Assembly (NCBI RefSeq): GCF_001426225.1
Contig: NZ_LMRT01000001.1
Span: forward strand, 338,648 to 402,647
Source: Allobosea sp. Leaf344
Lineage (GTDB): Bacteria > Pseudomonadota > Alphaproteobacteria > Rhizobiales > Beijerinckiaceae
Direction: 5' to 3'
DNA: 64,000 nucleotides
Shown: positions 8,577 through 19,732 of the stretch, in pieces
Position numbering within the stretch: position 1 is the first letter of the stretch
Layout: every line of letters starts with the position of its first letter
Position numbers and translations under genes: made by a program
The notes under the pieces: model-generated
What the model saw: only the letters and a program-made list of their open reading frames with translations
What the model was told of the DNA's origin: nothing
Databases searched by the model: none

Positions 8577-9682
8577 GCCGCGCCCGCCAGGAATTCGGCG
8601 AGCGCCGCCACCACGAGGCGGTTGGCCTCTTCCGAGCCGATGGTCATTCGCAGCGCGTCGGGCAGGCCATAGGCCGCGACGGACCGCAGGATCAGCCCGC
8701 GGCCGGTGAGGAAGGCGTCGGCCTCCTTGGCCGTGCGGCCCTTCGTCGTCGGGAAGTGGATCAGCACGAAATTGCCGACCGAGGGGGTGACGGTGAGGCC
8801 GAGCTTTTCCAGTTCGGCCGTGGTCCAGGCCAGCCACCGGTCGTTATGCGCGATGGCGGCGGCGACATGCGCCTCGTCGGCGATCGCCACGGCGCCGGCC
8901 TCGATGGCGGCGCCATTGACGTTGAACGGGCCCCGGATGCGGTTCAGCGCATCGACCAGATGGGCCGGGCCGTAGAGCCAGCCGAGGCGGAGATTGGCGA
9001 GCCCGTGGATCTTCGAGAAGGTGCGCGTCATCACCACGTTCTCGCTTTCGGCGACGAGCTCCAGCCCGGCGGCGTAGTCGTTGCGGCGGACATATTCGGC
9101 ATAGGCCGCATCCAGCACCAGCAGCACATGCGGCGGCAGGCCGGCATGCAGGCGCTTGACCTCGTCGAAGGGCAGATAGGTGCCGGTCGGATTATTGGGG
9201 TTGGCGAGGAAGACGATCTTTGTCGCCGGGGTCACGGCGGCCAGAATGGCGTCGACATCGGCGGTGAGATCCCGCTCCTTGACGACGACGGGGGTGCCGG
9301 AGGCGGCCAGGATCGCGATGCGATAGACGAGGAAGCCGTGCTCCGTGAAGATGCCCTCGTCCCCTTGGCCGAGATAGGCCTTGGTCAGCATCTGCAGCAA
9401 TTCGTCGGAGCCGGTGCCGCAGATGATGCGGGCGGGGTCGAGACCATAGCGCGCGGCGATCGCCTCGCGCAGGCGGGTGGCCGAGCCGTCGGGATAGAGT
9501 TCGAGCTTGCCGGCCAGCGCCTGGTAAGCCTCGATCGCCAGCGGGCTCGCGCCGAGCGGGGTCTCGTTGGAGGACAGCTTGTGCAGTTTCACCCCCGCCG
9601 GCGCTGCGGATTTCCCCGGGACATAGGCCTCGATGTCGAGAATGCCGGGGCGGGGCACGGGGCGGGAGGCTGCGCTGGTCAT
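8573..9682 (-). CDS. hisC: Histidinol-phosphate / aromatic aminotransferase
   Basis: A 369-residue class I/II aminotransferase. It contains [12 protein letters not shown] near residue 35, [10 protein letters not shown] and the PLP-lysine motif [15 protein letters not shown] near residue 220, all typical of HisC. I use the ATG at 9682 because homologues begin close to the [14 protein letters not shown] segment; an earlier in-frame start at 9742 would overlap the preceding gene. Sandwiched between chorismate mutase and tyrA, it probably serves aromatic amino-acid transamination as well as, or instead of, histidine synthesis. Confidence 0.9.
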   Translation of the reverse strand: MTSAASRPVPRPGILDIEAYVPGKSAAPAGVKLHKLSSNETPLGASPLAIEAYQALAGKLELYPDGSATRLREAIAARYGLDPARIICGTGSDELLQMLTKAYLGQGDEGIFTEHGFLVYRIAILAASGTPVVVKERDLTADVDAILAAVTPATKIVFLANPNNPTGTYLPFDEVKRLHAGLPPHVLLVLDAAYAEYVRRNDYAAGLELVAESENVVMTRTFSKIHGLANLRLGWLYGPAHLVDALNRIRGPFNVNGAAIEAGAVAIADEAHVAAAIAHNDRWLAWTTAELEKLGLTVTPSVGNFVLIHFPTTKGRTAKEADAFLTGRGLILRSVAAYGLPDALRMTIGSEEANRLVVAALAEFLAGAA

Positions 9683-9704
9683 GGGAGACGGCTTTCGGGG
9701 AGGA

Positions 9705-10559
9705 TCAGGAGCGGGCTGATTTGACGGAGAAGCGCGCGGCATGGCTGCCGATTTCGGCGAAATCGACCAGGCCCGCCGGCTCCAACGCGGTGCGGATCAC
9801 GTTCTGGTCGACCTCGCCGGAGGCGGCGACCAGGAGCGAGAGATGCGAGCCGTCGGCGGCGCTGGCGGAGACTTCGGCGAGATGGCGGCCGAGCTCGACC
9901 CGCAGCGCCTCCGACCAGCGCTCGACCCGCGCGGCATAGAGCACGATCTCGCGGACGGCCGCATCCGCCAGCGGCTTGGCGATGCAATAGACAGGGGTGC
10001 CGGCGGGATGGTCGGGCCGCTCGATGAAGGGCAGCCGCGCGATGATCTTGGGCTGGTCGGCGCCGATCAGATCGCGCCACCAGATGCCGGCGCTGGCGCC
10101 CTGGTCCATCCGGAAGATGCCGAGATCGCCGGCCGAGCGCGCGACGGCGGCGATCACCGCCCGCGCATCCTCATGAGTGACGAAGGGCACGGTGAACCCG
10201 AAATGGAAGCGGGCGGAATCGCGCATCGCCGGATCGCCGCCGGAGACGTCGGCATGGACGGCGTAATTGGCCTGGACGTAGGTGAAGGTGGCGATGATGA
10301 TCCGCCAGATGCCCTCGATCGTGTCGAGCGGCAGCAGCCCCTTGTGACGCAGCGCGAGGCGCTTCATCATGTCGGCCTCGCGGCCGGGCCTGAAGGCGGA
10401 GCCCGAGACCTGCGTCTTCTTCACCGCTATCAGCGTCTCGATGATGCTGGAGCGCTCCATCAGCAGCGCATGCATCTCGCTGTCGATGCGATCGATCTCG
10501 CTGCGCAGATCGGCGAGCGTCGTCGGTGCGGCCTGGGGCGTCGGGGCGATTTCGGTCAT
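9705..10559 (-). CDS. AroQ-type chorismate mutase with long C-terminal extension
   Basis: A 284-residue protein. Residues about 15-100 form an AroQ helical domain ([20 protein letters not shown], then [19 protein letters not shown]), carrying the expected Arg/Lys chorismate contacts. The remaining 180 residues resemble a worn prephenate dehydratase-like or binding-protein fold, but lack clear catalytic motifs; the true pheA is at 61393-62247. It makes prephenate for tyrA/hisC next door. The ATG at 10559 has GAGG 13 bases upstream; a TTG four codons earlier is also in frame. Confidence 0.8.
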   Translation of the reverse strand: MTEIAPTPQAAPTTLADLRSEIDRIDSEMHALLMERSSIIETLIAVKKTQVSGSAFRPGREADMMKRLALRHKGLLPLDTIEGIWRIIIATFTYVQANYAVHADVSGGDPAMRDSARFHFGFTVPFVTHEDARAVIAAVARSAGDLGIFRMDQGASAGIWWRDLIGADQPKIIARLPFIERPDHPAGTPVYCIAKPLADAAVREIVLYAARVERWSEALRVELGRHLAEVSASAADGSHLSLLVAASGEVDQNVIRTALEPAGLVDFAEIGSHAARFSVKSARS

Positions 10560-10732
10560 GATGCGGCGCAAACCTCGGGGGTCAGCAGGCTCTTAGCGCT
10601 CTCCTCGCCCGCTGGTAAAGCGGCGAAGCGATCTTCGCGTTGACAGCGGCGCTGCGCCGCGCCATCGATCAGGTTCGATCTACAGAACGAGACGACCGGC
10701 AGGACAAAAACGCCCTGTCAAAGCGGACGACG
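10560..10732. other. Divergent promoter region between chorismate mutase and metX
   Basis: This spacer must hold promoters for both the aromatic operon and metX. It contains several GC-rich inverted repeats (for example CAGG...CCTG around 10700-10718) but no match I trust to a SAM riboswitch, although alphaproteobacterial metX genes sometimes have one. Confidence 0.35.
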
Positions 10733-11902
10733 ATGACCCAGGATTCCACGCGCCTCTCGGACCCGCTGAAGGAGGCCAACGAGCCCTCCAGCCAGCTCGA
10801 GCGCTTCGGCCCCGAGGCGCCGCTGATCATGGATTGCGGCGTCGTCCTCGAGCATTGGCAGATCGGCTATCAGAGCTATGGCACGCTCAACCCGGAGAAA
10901 TCCAACGCCGTGCTCGTCTGCCACGCGCTGACGGGCGACCAGCATGTCGCCAGCCGCAACCCGATCACCGGCAAGGGCGGCTGGTGGACGGCGATGATCG
11001 GGCCGGGCAAGCCGATCGATACCGACCGCTTCTTCGTGATCTGCGCCAATGTGCTGGGCGGCTGCTCGGGCACCACGGGGCCGGCCTCGACCAATCCCGC
11101 CACGGGCAAGCCCTGGGGGCTGGATTTCCCGGTCGTCACCATCCGCGACATGGTGCGCGCCCAGGCCGCGCTGATCGACCGGCTCGGCATCGCCACGCTG
11201 TTTTGCGTCGCGGGCGGCTCGATGGGCGGGATGCAGGTGCTGCAATGGGCGGCGAGCTATCCGGAGCGGGTCTTCTCCGCCCTGCCGCTGGCGACCGGCG
11301 CCAAGCATTCCGCGCAGAACATCGCCTTCCACGAGGTCGGCCGGCAGGCGGTGATGGCCGATCCGGACTGGCGGCGCGGCCGCTATCTCGAGGAGGGCAC
11401 GCGGCCGGCCAAGGGCCTGTCCGTCGCGCGGATGGGGGCGCATATCACCTATCTCTCGGAGCCGGCGCTGCACCGCAAATTCGGCCGCAAGCTGCAGGAC
11501 CGCGAGGCGCCGACCTTCTCCTTCGACGCCGATTTCCAGGTGGAGAGCTATCTCCGGCACCAGGGCATCAGCTTCGTCGAGCGGTTCGACGCCAATTCCT
11601 ACCTCTATGTCACGCGCGCGATGGATTATTTCGATCTCGCGGCCGATCATGGTGGAGTTCTGGCCAAGGCCTTCAGCGGCACCAGGACACGGTTCTGCGT
11701 GGCGTCCTTCACCTCGGACTGGCTGTTCCCCACCGCGGATTCGCGCGCCATCGTGCATGCGCTCAACGCGGCCGGCGCCTCGGTCTCCTTCGTCGAGCTG
11801 GAAAGCGACAAGGGGCATGACGCCTTCCTGCTCGAGGAGCCGAACCTCTTCGCCACGACGCGCGGCTTCCTCGGCGCCGCCGCCAGGGCCAGGGGGATCT
11901 GA
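10733..11902 (+). CDS. metX: Homoserine O-acetyltransferase
   Basis: A 389-residue alpha/beta hydrolase. HALTGDQH lies near residue 65, the nucleophile Ser is in AGGSMGGMQ near residue 161, the acid Asp in FTSDWLFP near 328 and the His in [10 protein letters not shown] near 361. It acetylates homoserine from acetyl-CoA in methionine synthesis (some family members use succinyl-CoA). The ATG at 10733 is preferred over an in-frame start at 10640 because conserved sequence starts soon after it. metW follows, a pairing typical of alpha- and betaproteobacteria. Confidence 0.95.
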   Translation: MTQDSTRLSDPLKEANEPSSQLERFGPEAPLIMDCGVVLEHWQIGYQSYGTLNPEKSNAVLVCHALTGDQHVASRNPITGKGGWWTAMIGPGKPIDTDRFFVICANVLGGCSGTTGPASTNPATGKPWGLDFPVVTIRDMVRAQAALIDRLGIATLFCVAGGSMGGMQVLQWAASYPERVFSALPLATGAKHSAQNIAFHEVGRQAVMADPDWRRGRYLEEGTRPAKGLSVARMGAHITYLSEPALHRKFGRKLQDREAPTFSFDADFQVESYLRHQGISFVERFDANSYLYVTRAMDYFDLAADHGGVLAKAFSGTRTRFCVASFTSDWLFPTADSRAIVHALNAAGASVSFVELESDKGHDAFLLEEPNLFATTRGFLGAAARARGI

Positions 11903-11972
11903 TGGGCGGCGCGCTCTCCTCCTGCCCCCGCGGGCGTCCCGGGCCATCGCGCCGCGACCGGAGGCCGACCGC

Positions 11973-12596
11973 ATGACGCTGCCCGAGCTCTCCACCAACC
12001 GCATCGACCTGCAGCTCGTCGCCGAGATGGTGACGCCAGGCTCGCGCGTGCTGGATGTCGGATGTGGCGACGGATCGCTGCTGGCGCTGCTCTCGGAGAC
12101 GCGCGGCGTCGATGCGCGCGGCATCGAATTGTCGCGCGAAGGGGTGGCGGGCTGCGTGGCACGCGGCCTCTCGGTGATCCAGGGCGACGCCGATACCGAC
12201 CTCAGCGAATATCCCGATGATTCCTTCGACTATGTCATCCTGTCCCAGACGATCCAGGCGACCCGCAATCCAAGGCTGGTGCTGGAGCAGATGCTCCGGA
12301 TCGGCCGGCGCGCCATCGTCTCCTTCCCGAATTTCGGACATTGGCGGATGCGCAGCCAGGTCTTCTTCCTCGGCCGGATGCCGGTGACGGACTCGCTGCC
12401 CTATGCCTGGTGGGACACGCCGAACATCCATTTCTGCACGATCCGGGATTTCGTCGCTTTATGCGATCAGATCGGTGCGGAGAAGGAGCGCGCGGTGGCG
12501 CTCGACGCCGCGGGCGGGCGCGTCGGCGTCAGCGCGCCCTGGTGGTTCTGGAATTTGTTCGGCGCGCAGGCGGTGTTTCTGCTGAAGCGCGGTTGA
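11973..12596 (+). CDS. metW: Methionine biosynthesis protein MetW
   Basis: A 207-residue methyltransferase-fold protein with the signature IDLQLVAEMVTPGSRVLDVG, then CGDGSLL near residue 28, and SFPNFGHWRMR in the middle, characteristic of MetW. It works with MetX in homoserine acylation in proteobacteria. A GGAGG at 11960-11964 fixes the ATG. It lies 70 bases after metX and is almost certainly co-transcribed. Confidence 0.93.
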   Translation: MTLPELSTNRIDLQLVAEMVTPGSRVLDVGCGDGSLLALLSETRGVDARGIELSREGVAGCVARGLSVIQGDADTDLSEYPDDSFDYVILSQTIQATRNPRLVLEQMLRIGRRAIVSFPNFGHWRMRSQVFFLGRMPVTDSLPYAWWDTPNIHFCTIRDFVALCDQIGAEKERAVALDAAGGRVGVSAPWWFWNLFGAQAVFLLKRG

Positions 12597-12624
12597 GCCC
12601 CGGATGAGCGGGAGGGAGGAGCCC

Positions 12625-13455
12625 ATGCAGATCCAGCGCATCGCGGCGTTTTCGGAAGGCGAGGCCGGCGGCAACCCGGCCGGGGTGGTGATCGGCGCCA
12701 CGCTTCCCGATGCCGGGACGATGCAGCGCGTGGCGGCGGAGGTCGGCTTCTCCGAGACCGCCTTCGCGGCGCGCAGCGGTCCGTCCTGGCGGGTGCGCTA
12801 TTTCTCGCCGGGCTCGGAAGTCCCGTTCTGCGGCCATGCCACGATCGCGCTCGGCGCGGCGCTGGCGCGGCAGCATGGCGACGGGGTGTTTCCGCTGACA
12901 CTCAACCAGGCGGAGATCACCGTCGAAGGCCGCAGCGTCGGCGGCCGTTTCCAGGCCGCGCTGCAATCGCCGCCGACCCGCAGCCGGCCGGCGGATCGGG
13001 AGCTGACGGCGGCGGCGCTCGCGCTGTTCGGCTATGACGAGGGCACGCTCGATCCGCGCCTGCCGCCGGCGCTGATCCATGGCGGGGCGGATCATCTCGC
13101 GCTGTTCCTGCGTTCGCGGGAGGCGCTCGCGGCGATGCGCTACGGGCTGGAGGCGGGCCGTGAGCTGATGCTGCGGCACGGGCTCGTCACCATCCTGCTG
13201 GCGCATGCGCAGACGCCGCGCCTGTTCCACAGCCGCAACGCCTTCGCCTCGGGCGGCGTCATGGAGGATCCCGCGACGGGTGCTGCGACCGCGGCGCTGG
13301 GCGGCTATCTCCGGGATACCGGCTGGCCGCATGGCGGCGCTATCGAGGTGATCCAGGGCGAGGATATGGGCATGCGCTCGCGGCTGCTCGCCGAGATCCC
13401 GCCGGATTCGGGCGGATCCATCCGCGTCTCCGGTGAGGCGCGGTTCATGGCCTGA
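12625..13455 (+). CDS. PhzF family isomerase/epimerase
   Basis: A 276-residue PhzF-fold protein. It has FSEGEAGGNPAGVV near residues 9-22, the conserved Glu in VGFSETAF (residue 44), PFCGHATIALG and the late GVMEDPATGAATAAL motif. Members are diaminopimelate-epimerase-like isomerases; the substrate is unknown for most. The ATG at 12625 follows a strong GGAGGGAGGAG tract, which rules out the ATG at 12604. It lies 28 bases after metW and converges with the next gene. Confidence 0.85.
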   Translation: MQIQRIAAFSEGEAGGNPAGVVIGATLPDAGTMQRVAAEVGFSETAFAARSGPSWRVRYFSPGSEVPFCGHATIALGAALARQHGDGVFPLTLNQAEITVEGRSVGGRFQAALQSPPTRSRPADRELTAAALALFGYDEGTLDPRLPPALIHGGADHLALFLRSREALAAMRYGLEAGRELMLRHGLVTILLAHAQTPRLFHSRNAFASGGVMEDPATGAATAALGGYLRDTGWPHGGAIEVIQGEDMGMRSRLLAEIPPDSGGSIRVSGEARFMA

Positions 13456-13457
13456 GC

Positions 13458-14093
13458 TCAGGCCGGCTTGCGGAAGGCGACGTCGTAGAGCCCGGCCGCC
13501 TGGAAGCAGAAGAAGGCCATCGGCCAGCGATGCGCCCTGGCGAAGGCGGTGGCCGCGCGGCCGACCCCATAGGCGCCGAGCCAGGGGTCGATATGGGCAA
13601 AATCATTGAAGGCGATGTAGCCGCCGGGCTTGACCTTGGCGGCGGAGGCCTCCGCATCGGCGAGGCAACCCACATAGGAATGATCGGCGTCGATGTAGAT
13701 CCAGTCGAAATGCGCGTCGGGAAAGCCCGCGATCGTCTTGGCGGTGAAGCCGACATGGCGTGTCACCTCCGCCCCCGTCAGCCCTTCCTCCTGGAAATGC
13801 GAATAGTCGATATCGATCAGATGCAGCTGCCGCGGCTGGTTCAGGCGCAGGATGTGTCGCGCGAAATCGCCGCGATAGGTGCCGAGCTCGGCGACGATGC
13901 CAGATTTCGGCAGGCGTTCCAGCATCGCCAGGCGCGAGGCGCAGAAGCTGCAATCCTGCAGCAGCTCCTCGGGCAGCCCTTCGATGGGAGCGGGTGTGCG
14001 CGCCGCGGCCAGGAGGCGATAGCTCTGCCGCACCCAGTTCGGCAGCCGGGTCCGGATCTGCATCTCGGTCCGCTTGGCAAAATCCTGAAGCAT
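13458..14093 (-). CDS. Class I SAM-dependent methyltransferase (Methyltransf_24 type)
   Basis: A 211-residue protein with the SAM-binding strand VAELGTYRGDFARHIL near residue 69 and a metal/catalytic-type segment FDWIYIDADHSYVGCLADAEA near residue 130, followed by GGYIAFNDFAHIDPW. These match small methyltransferases of the Methyltransf_24 group, often found with glycan or secondary metabolite genes. The substrate is unknown. It converges with the PhzF-like gene; the two stop codons share one palindrome. Confidence 0.8.
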   Translation of the reverse strand: MLQDFAKRTEMQIRTRLPNWVRQSYRLLAAARTPAPIEGLPEELLQDCSFCASRLAMLERLPKSGIVAELGTYRGDFARHILRLNQPRQLHLIDIDYSHFQEEGLTGAEVTRHVGFTAKTIAGFPDAHFDWIYIDADHSYVGCLADAEASAAKVKPGGYIAFNDFAHIDPWLGAYGVGRAATAFARAHRWPMAFFCFQAAGLYDVAFRKPA

Positions 14094-14179
14094 CGCCCAC
14101 CTCGTTCAGCGGGCGATGCTTAGAGCATCGAGCGGCAAAGGGGAACGGCGGGCGAGCCGGCTCGGCCGCGCGCGCCGGC

Positions 14180-14197
14180 GGCGGCGAAGACGCCGCC
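14180..14197 (-). terminator. Hairpin downstream of clpB
   Basis: GGCGGCG and CGCCGCC pair around a four-base loop, 24 bases past the clpB stop on the minus strand. There is no T-tract, so factor-independent termination is uncertain. Confidence 0.35.
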
Positions 14198-14220
14198 ACC
14201 GGGACCCAGCAGCCCGGCGC

Positions 14221-16842
<2,622 letters not shown>

Positions 16843-17016
16843 CTGGTGACTCCCGCCCGCCGGCGCGCCCCGTGGCGACGCGTCCCGGCTGCCTCACTGC
16901 ACGAATGGGCCCCATCGACGGCGACCCTCGCGCCTCAGATAGGTGTGGCATCCACGCAACGGAAGGGGCGGCCGGGAGTCATTGACCTGTCTCAATCGCG
17001 GCGAACAGGATGGCGC

Positions 17017-17346
17017 ATGGCGGGGACGAAACGACAGCAGGCGATTCGCAAGGCGCTGCGCGCGACGGCGCCAGGCATCCCGCTTTCGGATGCGGAGGCG
17101 GTGATGGCGCTGGCCGAGCGCCGGCACATGAAGGCGCTGCCGCCCGCCACCGCGCTCTGGCTGGCGCTGGGCAGCCATATCCGCCATGTCCATACCGATT
17201 ACGACCGGCTCCTGGCGGAGGGCTATGATCGCGACGCGGCACGCTTCTTCGTGGCCGACGACACCGATGCGGTGCTGACCGGCTGGGGCTGCCAGCGCTC
17301 GGTGAGCGAGAGCGGGCCCGAGGCCGAGGGCGAAGCGGAGGCATGA
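17017..17346 (+). CDS. DUF2293 domain protein
   Basis: A 109-residue basic-then-acidic protein. Residues 15-95 carry the DUF2293 pattern, including RRHMKALPPATALWLALGSH, HTDYDRLLAEGYDRDAARFFV and a terminal WGCQR. This domain is common in Hyphomicrobiales; its function is not known. The start ATG at 17017 is selected because the domain begins soon after; a long open frame extends further upstream but only opposite clpB. It is divergent from clpB and lies 81 bases before the MOSC gene. Confidence 0.75.
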   Translation: MAGTKRQQAIRKALRATAPGIPLSDAEAVMALAERRHMKALPPATALWLALGSHIRHVHTDYDRLLAEGYDRDAARFFVADDTDAVLTGWGCQRSVSESGPEAEGEAEA

Positions 17347-17427
17347 CGCGGATGCGCGAGGCCCGGTGGCCTCGCCATGGCTTTGAGGGCATGCTGCCGG
17401 GCCCTACCCCGTCTTGCGGATCCTTCC

Positions 17428-18219
17428 ATGCGCGTCGCCTCGCTCTATCGTTACCCGGTCAAGGGCCTGTCTCCGGAGCCGGTCGGCCGGGCCGAACTGG
17501 TCGAGGGCGGCTATTTCCCCGGCGACCGGCTGTTCGCGATCGAGAACGGGCCCTCGGGCTTCGATCCGTCCCGGCCGGAGCACCAGCCCAAGATCAAATA
17601 TCTGATGCTGATGCGCCATGAACTCCTGGCCAGGCTGCGCACCCGCTATGACGATGCGAGCGGCGAGCTGAGCATCGGCTATGAGGCTGGCACGGCGCTG
17701 CGGGCCGATACGCGCAGCGCGGAGGGGCGCCGCGAGATCGCCGCCTTCTTTGAGGGCTTCATGCCGGAGGCGCTGGCCGGCGAGCCGCGCTGGCTCAGCG
17801 CGCCGGACGGCTATCGCTTCACGGATTCGCCCAGGGGTTTCGTCTCGATCATCAACCTCGCCAGCGTCGCCGATCTGGAGCGGCGCATGGGCCAGCCGGT
17901 CGATCCCTTGCGCTTCCGCGGCAATGTCATGGTGGAGGGGCTGAAGCCCTGGGAAGAATTCGATCTGGTGGGGTCGGAGATCACCGCCCCGTCGGGATTG
18001 CGGCTCAGGGTGACCAAGCGGATCGTCCGCTGCGCGGCCACTAATGTCGATCCCGCGACCGGTCTGCGCGATCTGCAGATCCCGCGCTTCCTGATGCAGA
18101 GCTTCGGCCACGCCGATTGCGGCGTCTATTGCGAGGTGATCGCGAGCGGGACGATCGGCCCGGGCGAGCGCCTCGCGATCCAGAGCGCCGACGCCCCGGC
18201 CGCGCTCGGCATCGCCTGA
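17428..18219 (+). CDS. MOSC domain-containing protein
   Basis: A 263-residue protein with an N-terminal MOSC_N beta-barrel (ASLYRYPVKGLSPEPV) and a C-terminal MOSC domain with RCAATNVDPATGLRDLQIPR near residue 205, which contains the conserved cysteine. MOSC proteins bind sulfur- or molybdenum-cofactor-linked groups, as in molybdenum cofactor sulfurases and the mARC-type reductases. The ATG at 17428 is preferred over one at 17377 since homologues begin MRVASLYRYPVKG. It is followed by a bidirectional terminator. Confidence 0.85.
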   Translation: MRVASLYRYPVKGLSPEPVGRAELVEGGYFPGDRLFAIENGPSGFDPSRPEHQPKIKYLMLMRHELLARLRTRYDDASGELSIGYEAGTALRADTRSAEGRREIAAFFEGFMPEALAGEPRWLSAPDGYRFTDSPRGFVSIINLASVADLERRMGQPVDPLRFRGNVMVEGLKPWEEFDLVGSEITAPSGLRLRVTKRIVRCAATNVDPATGLRDLQIPRFLMQSFGHADCGVYCEVIASGTIGPGERLAIQSADAPAALGIA

Positions 18220-18227
18220 GCCAAAGA

Positions 18228-18252
18228 AAAGGGGCCCAAGCGGGGCCCCTTT
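18228..18252. terminator. Bidirectional rho-independent terminator
   Basis: AAAGGGGCCC and GGGCCCCTTT form a perfect 10-bp stem with a five-base loop between convergent genes. A-rich and T-rich stem ends give a short U-tract on both strands, so it should terminate the MOSC gene and the DUF4167 gene. Confidence 0.85.
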
Positions 18253-18276
18253 CCTCATGGCCTGCGCTGGCGCGGC

Positions 18277-19368
18277 CTATTCCGTGACGTTCTCGACATC
18301 CGAGCCGAGCGCATCCATCACCTCGCGCGGCGAACGGCGGCGACGGGCGCGCTTGGGCGCGTCGCCACCGGCATCGCCGGCTTGCTCCACCACCGGCTCG
18401 ACGGCCGCTGCCTGCGGCTCGACCGGCGCCGGCGGAACCCGGACGGGGGTGGTCAGGAAGGACGGCAGCGACGCAGCGACATCGGGCTGGCCATTGGCCT
18501 CCTCCTCGAATTCGCGGCGCGGGCGACGCTCCGGACGCGGGCCACGCTCGGGGCGGTCCTGCCGTTCGGCACGCTCGGGACGGTCGAAGCGGTTCTGCGC
18601 CTGCGAGTCCGGCTGATCGCCAGCCGGGATTTCGGAACGGGGCGCGTCGGCACGCGGGGCATAGCCGCCCGGCTGGCCTTCCGGCCGGTCGAAACGGCGC
18701 TCGCCGCGATCCTGCCGCTCGCCGCGATCCTGGCGCTCGCCACGCTCGGGCCGGTCGAAGCGGCGGTTCTGGTTGCGATCGCCCTGGGGACGGTCGCCTT
18801 GGGGACGGTCGAAATTCTGGCGCGGCTGACGCTCGTAGCGCTGGCCGTTATGCTCGCCCTCGCCGTCATGACGCCCGCCATCCTGACGATTGCCGTCCTG
18901 ACGCTGGTGATCCTGGCGCTGGTTATCGTGGCGCTGCTGATCCTGGCGCTGCCCGCCCTGACGCTCGCCGCGCATCTCCGGCTGCGGGCCGGTGCCCGGC
19001 TGGAAATCGCCGCCCTCCTCGTCGCCCTCTTCGTCGCCATCGTCGGGATTGTCGCCGAAGGCGCGGTTCGGCGGGAAGCTGTGGCCGAATTGCTGGGCCA
19101 TCTGCTCCTGCGCCGCGAGCAGGATGCGGTAATAGTGCTCGGCATGCTGGAAATAGTTTTCAGCCGCGACCGGATCACCCGAAGACTGGGCATCGCGCGC
19201 CAGCTGCAAGTATTTCTCGGCGACATGCTGGGCGGTGCCGCGGACCTTTACGTCCGGCCCGTTGGATTCGTAGCTCCGCTGCAGGGGATTGGGAGCCTTG
19301 CGGTTTCCACCGCCGCCACCGGGGGCGTTGTTGCGGCCGCGCATACGCCGGTTCTGACCTGGTCTCAT
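18277..19368 (-). CDS. DUF4167 protein with long disordered charged tail
   Basis: A 363-residue protein. The first 95 residues are the DUF4167 domain (RPGQNRRMRGRNN, NPLQRSYESNGPDVKVRGTA, AAENYFQHAEHYYRILLAAQ). It is followed by an acidic patch (DDGDEEGDEEGG) and over 150 residues of low-complexity Arg/Gln/Asp/Gly repeats such as RQDRGERQDRGERRFDRPE, then RRPRREFEEE and a basic end. The composition suggests an RNA- or nucleoid-associated disordered protein; the function is not established. The ATG at 19368 is used because the family consensus starts MRPGQ; an earlier start at 19431 is less likely. Confidence 0.85.
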   Translation of the reverse strand: MRPGQNRRMRGRNNAPGGGGGNRKAPNPLQRSYESNGPDVKVRGTAQHVAEKYLQLARDAQSSGDPVAAENYFQHAEHYYRILLAAQEQMAQQFGHSFPPNRAFGDNPDDGDEEGDEEGGDFQPGTGPQPEMRGERQGGQRQDQQRHDNQRQDHQRQDGNRQDGGRHDGEGEHNGQRYERQPRQNFDRPQGDRPQGDRNQNRRFDRPERGERQDRGERQDRGERRFDRPEGQPGGYAPRADAPRSEIPAGDQPDSQAQNRFDRPERAERQDRPERGPRPERRPRREFEEEANGQPDVAASLPSFLTTPVRVPPAPVEPQAAAVEPVVEQAGDAGGDAPKRARRRRSPREVMDALGSDVENVTE

Positions 19369-19513
19369 TCGCGTCTGTCTCGCGCTCTTTTCGCTCGATG
19401 CAACCGTGTCGTCATGCGCGTTCCGGCGCACAGCGGGCTGCGGCGCTGCACCGGGTTGAGTTGACCTGAAGGGGCTTTGCGCCGTTCCTGGTCTTCACGC
19501 GCTCTTTCCACAA

Positions 19514-19529
19514 GGGGCGTTCTCGCCCC
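19514..19529 (-). other. GC tetraloop hairpin in the DUF4167 leader
   Basis: On the minus strand GGGGCG-AGAA-CGCCCC forms a six-base-pair GC stem closed by an AGAA tetraloop, between the candidate promoter and the DUF4167 start. It could be a regulatory or protein-binding element in the leader RNA. Confidence 0.4.
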
Positions 19530-19559
19530 CAAGGCCGACCGGCGTCACGACGCCTTCGG

Positions 19560-19589
19560 TTATCCAATCTGGCTCGTCAGTTCCGTCAA
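19560..19589 (-). promoter_or_regulatory. Candidate sigma-70 promoter for the DUF4167 gene
   Basis: On the minus strand TTGACG (19584-19589) is followed after 18 bases by GGATAA (19560-19565), a fair -35/-10 pair. It would place the transcript start near 19553. Confidence 0.4.
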
Positions 19590-19732
19590 TTCGCGGACAT
19601 GTCCGGGGCAACATCCAGCCAATGAGGGGGTTGCGCAAGGCCGGGCGCTGACGGCACCAGCTTCGGGCTAGGCGCTGTCATAGCGGGTTTGCTCCGAAGA
19701 TCAAAGCAAAATCGCATTGTTCATCGAGAATT

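Larger units (their letters stand above)
19369..19732. other. 364-base gene-free region upstream of DUF4167
   Basis: This is the only stretch of over 300 bases without a gene. No conserved open frame or RNA family is recognisable. On the minus strand it holds a possible sigma-70 promoter (19560-19589) and a stable hairpin (19514-19529) in what would be a leader of roughly 185 nucleotides for the DUF4167 mRNA. It is also the 3' end region of prmC. Confidence 0.5.

Noticed and set aside
10560-10732. SAM riboswitch upstream of metX.
   Set aside because: SAM-II switches are often found here in Alphaproteobacteria, but the conserved core and its GCTAAA-type pairing segment are not present.
16843-17016. 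RpoH heat-shock promoter for clpB.
   Set aside because: No CTTGAA-like -35 with a matching -10 could be placed at correct spacing.
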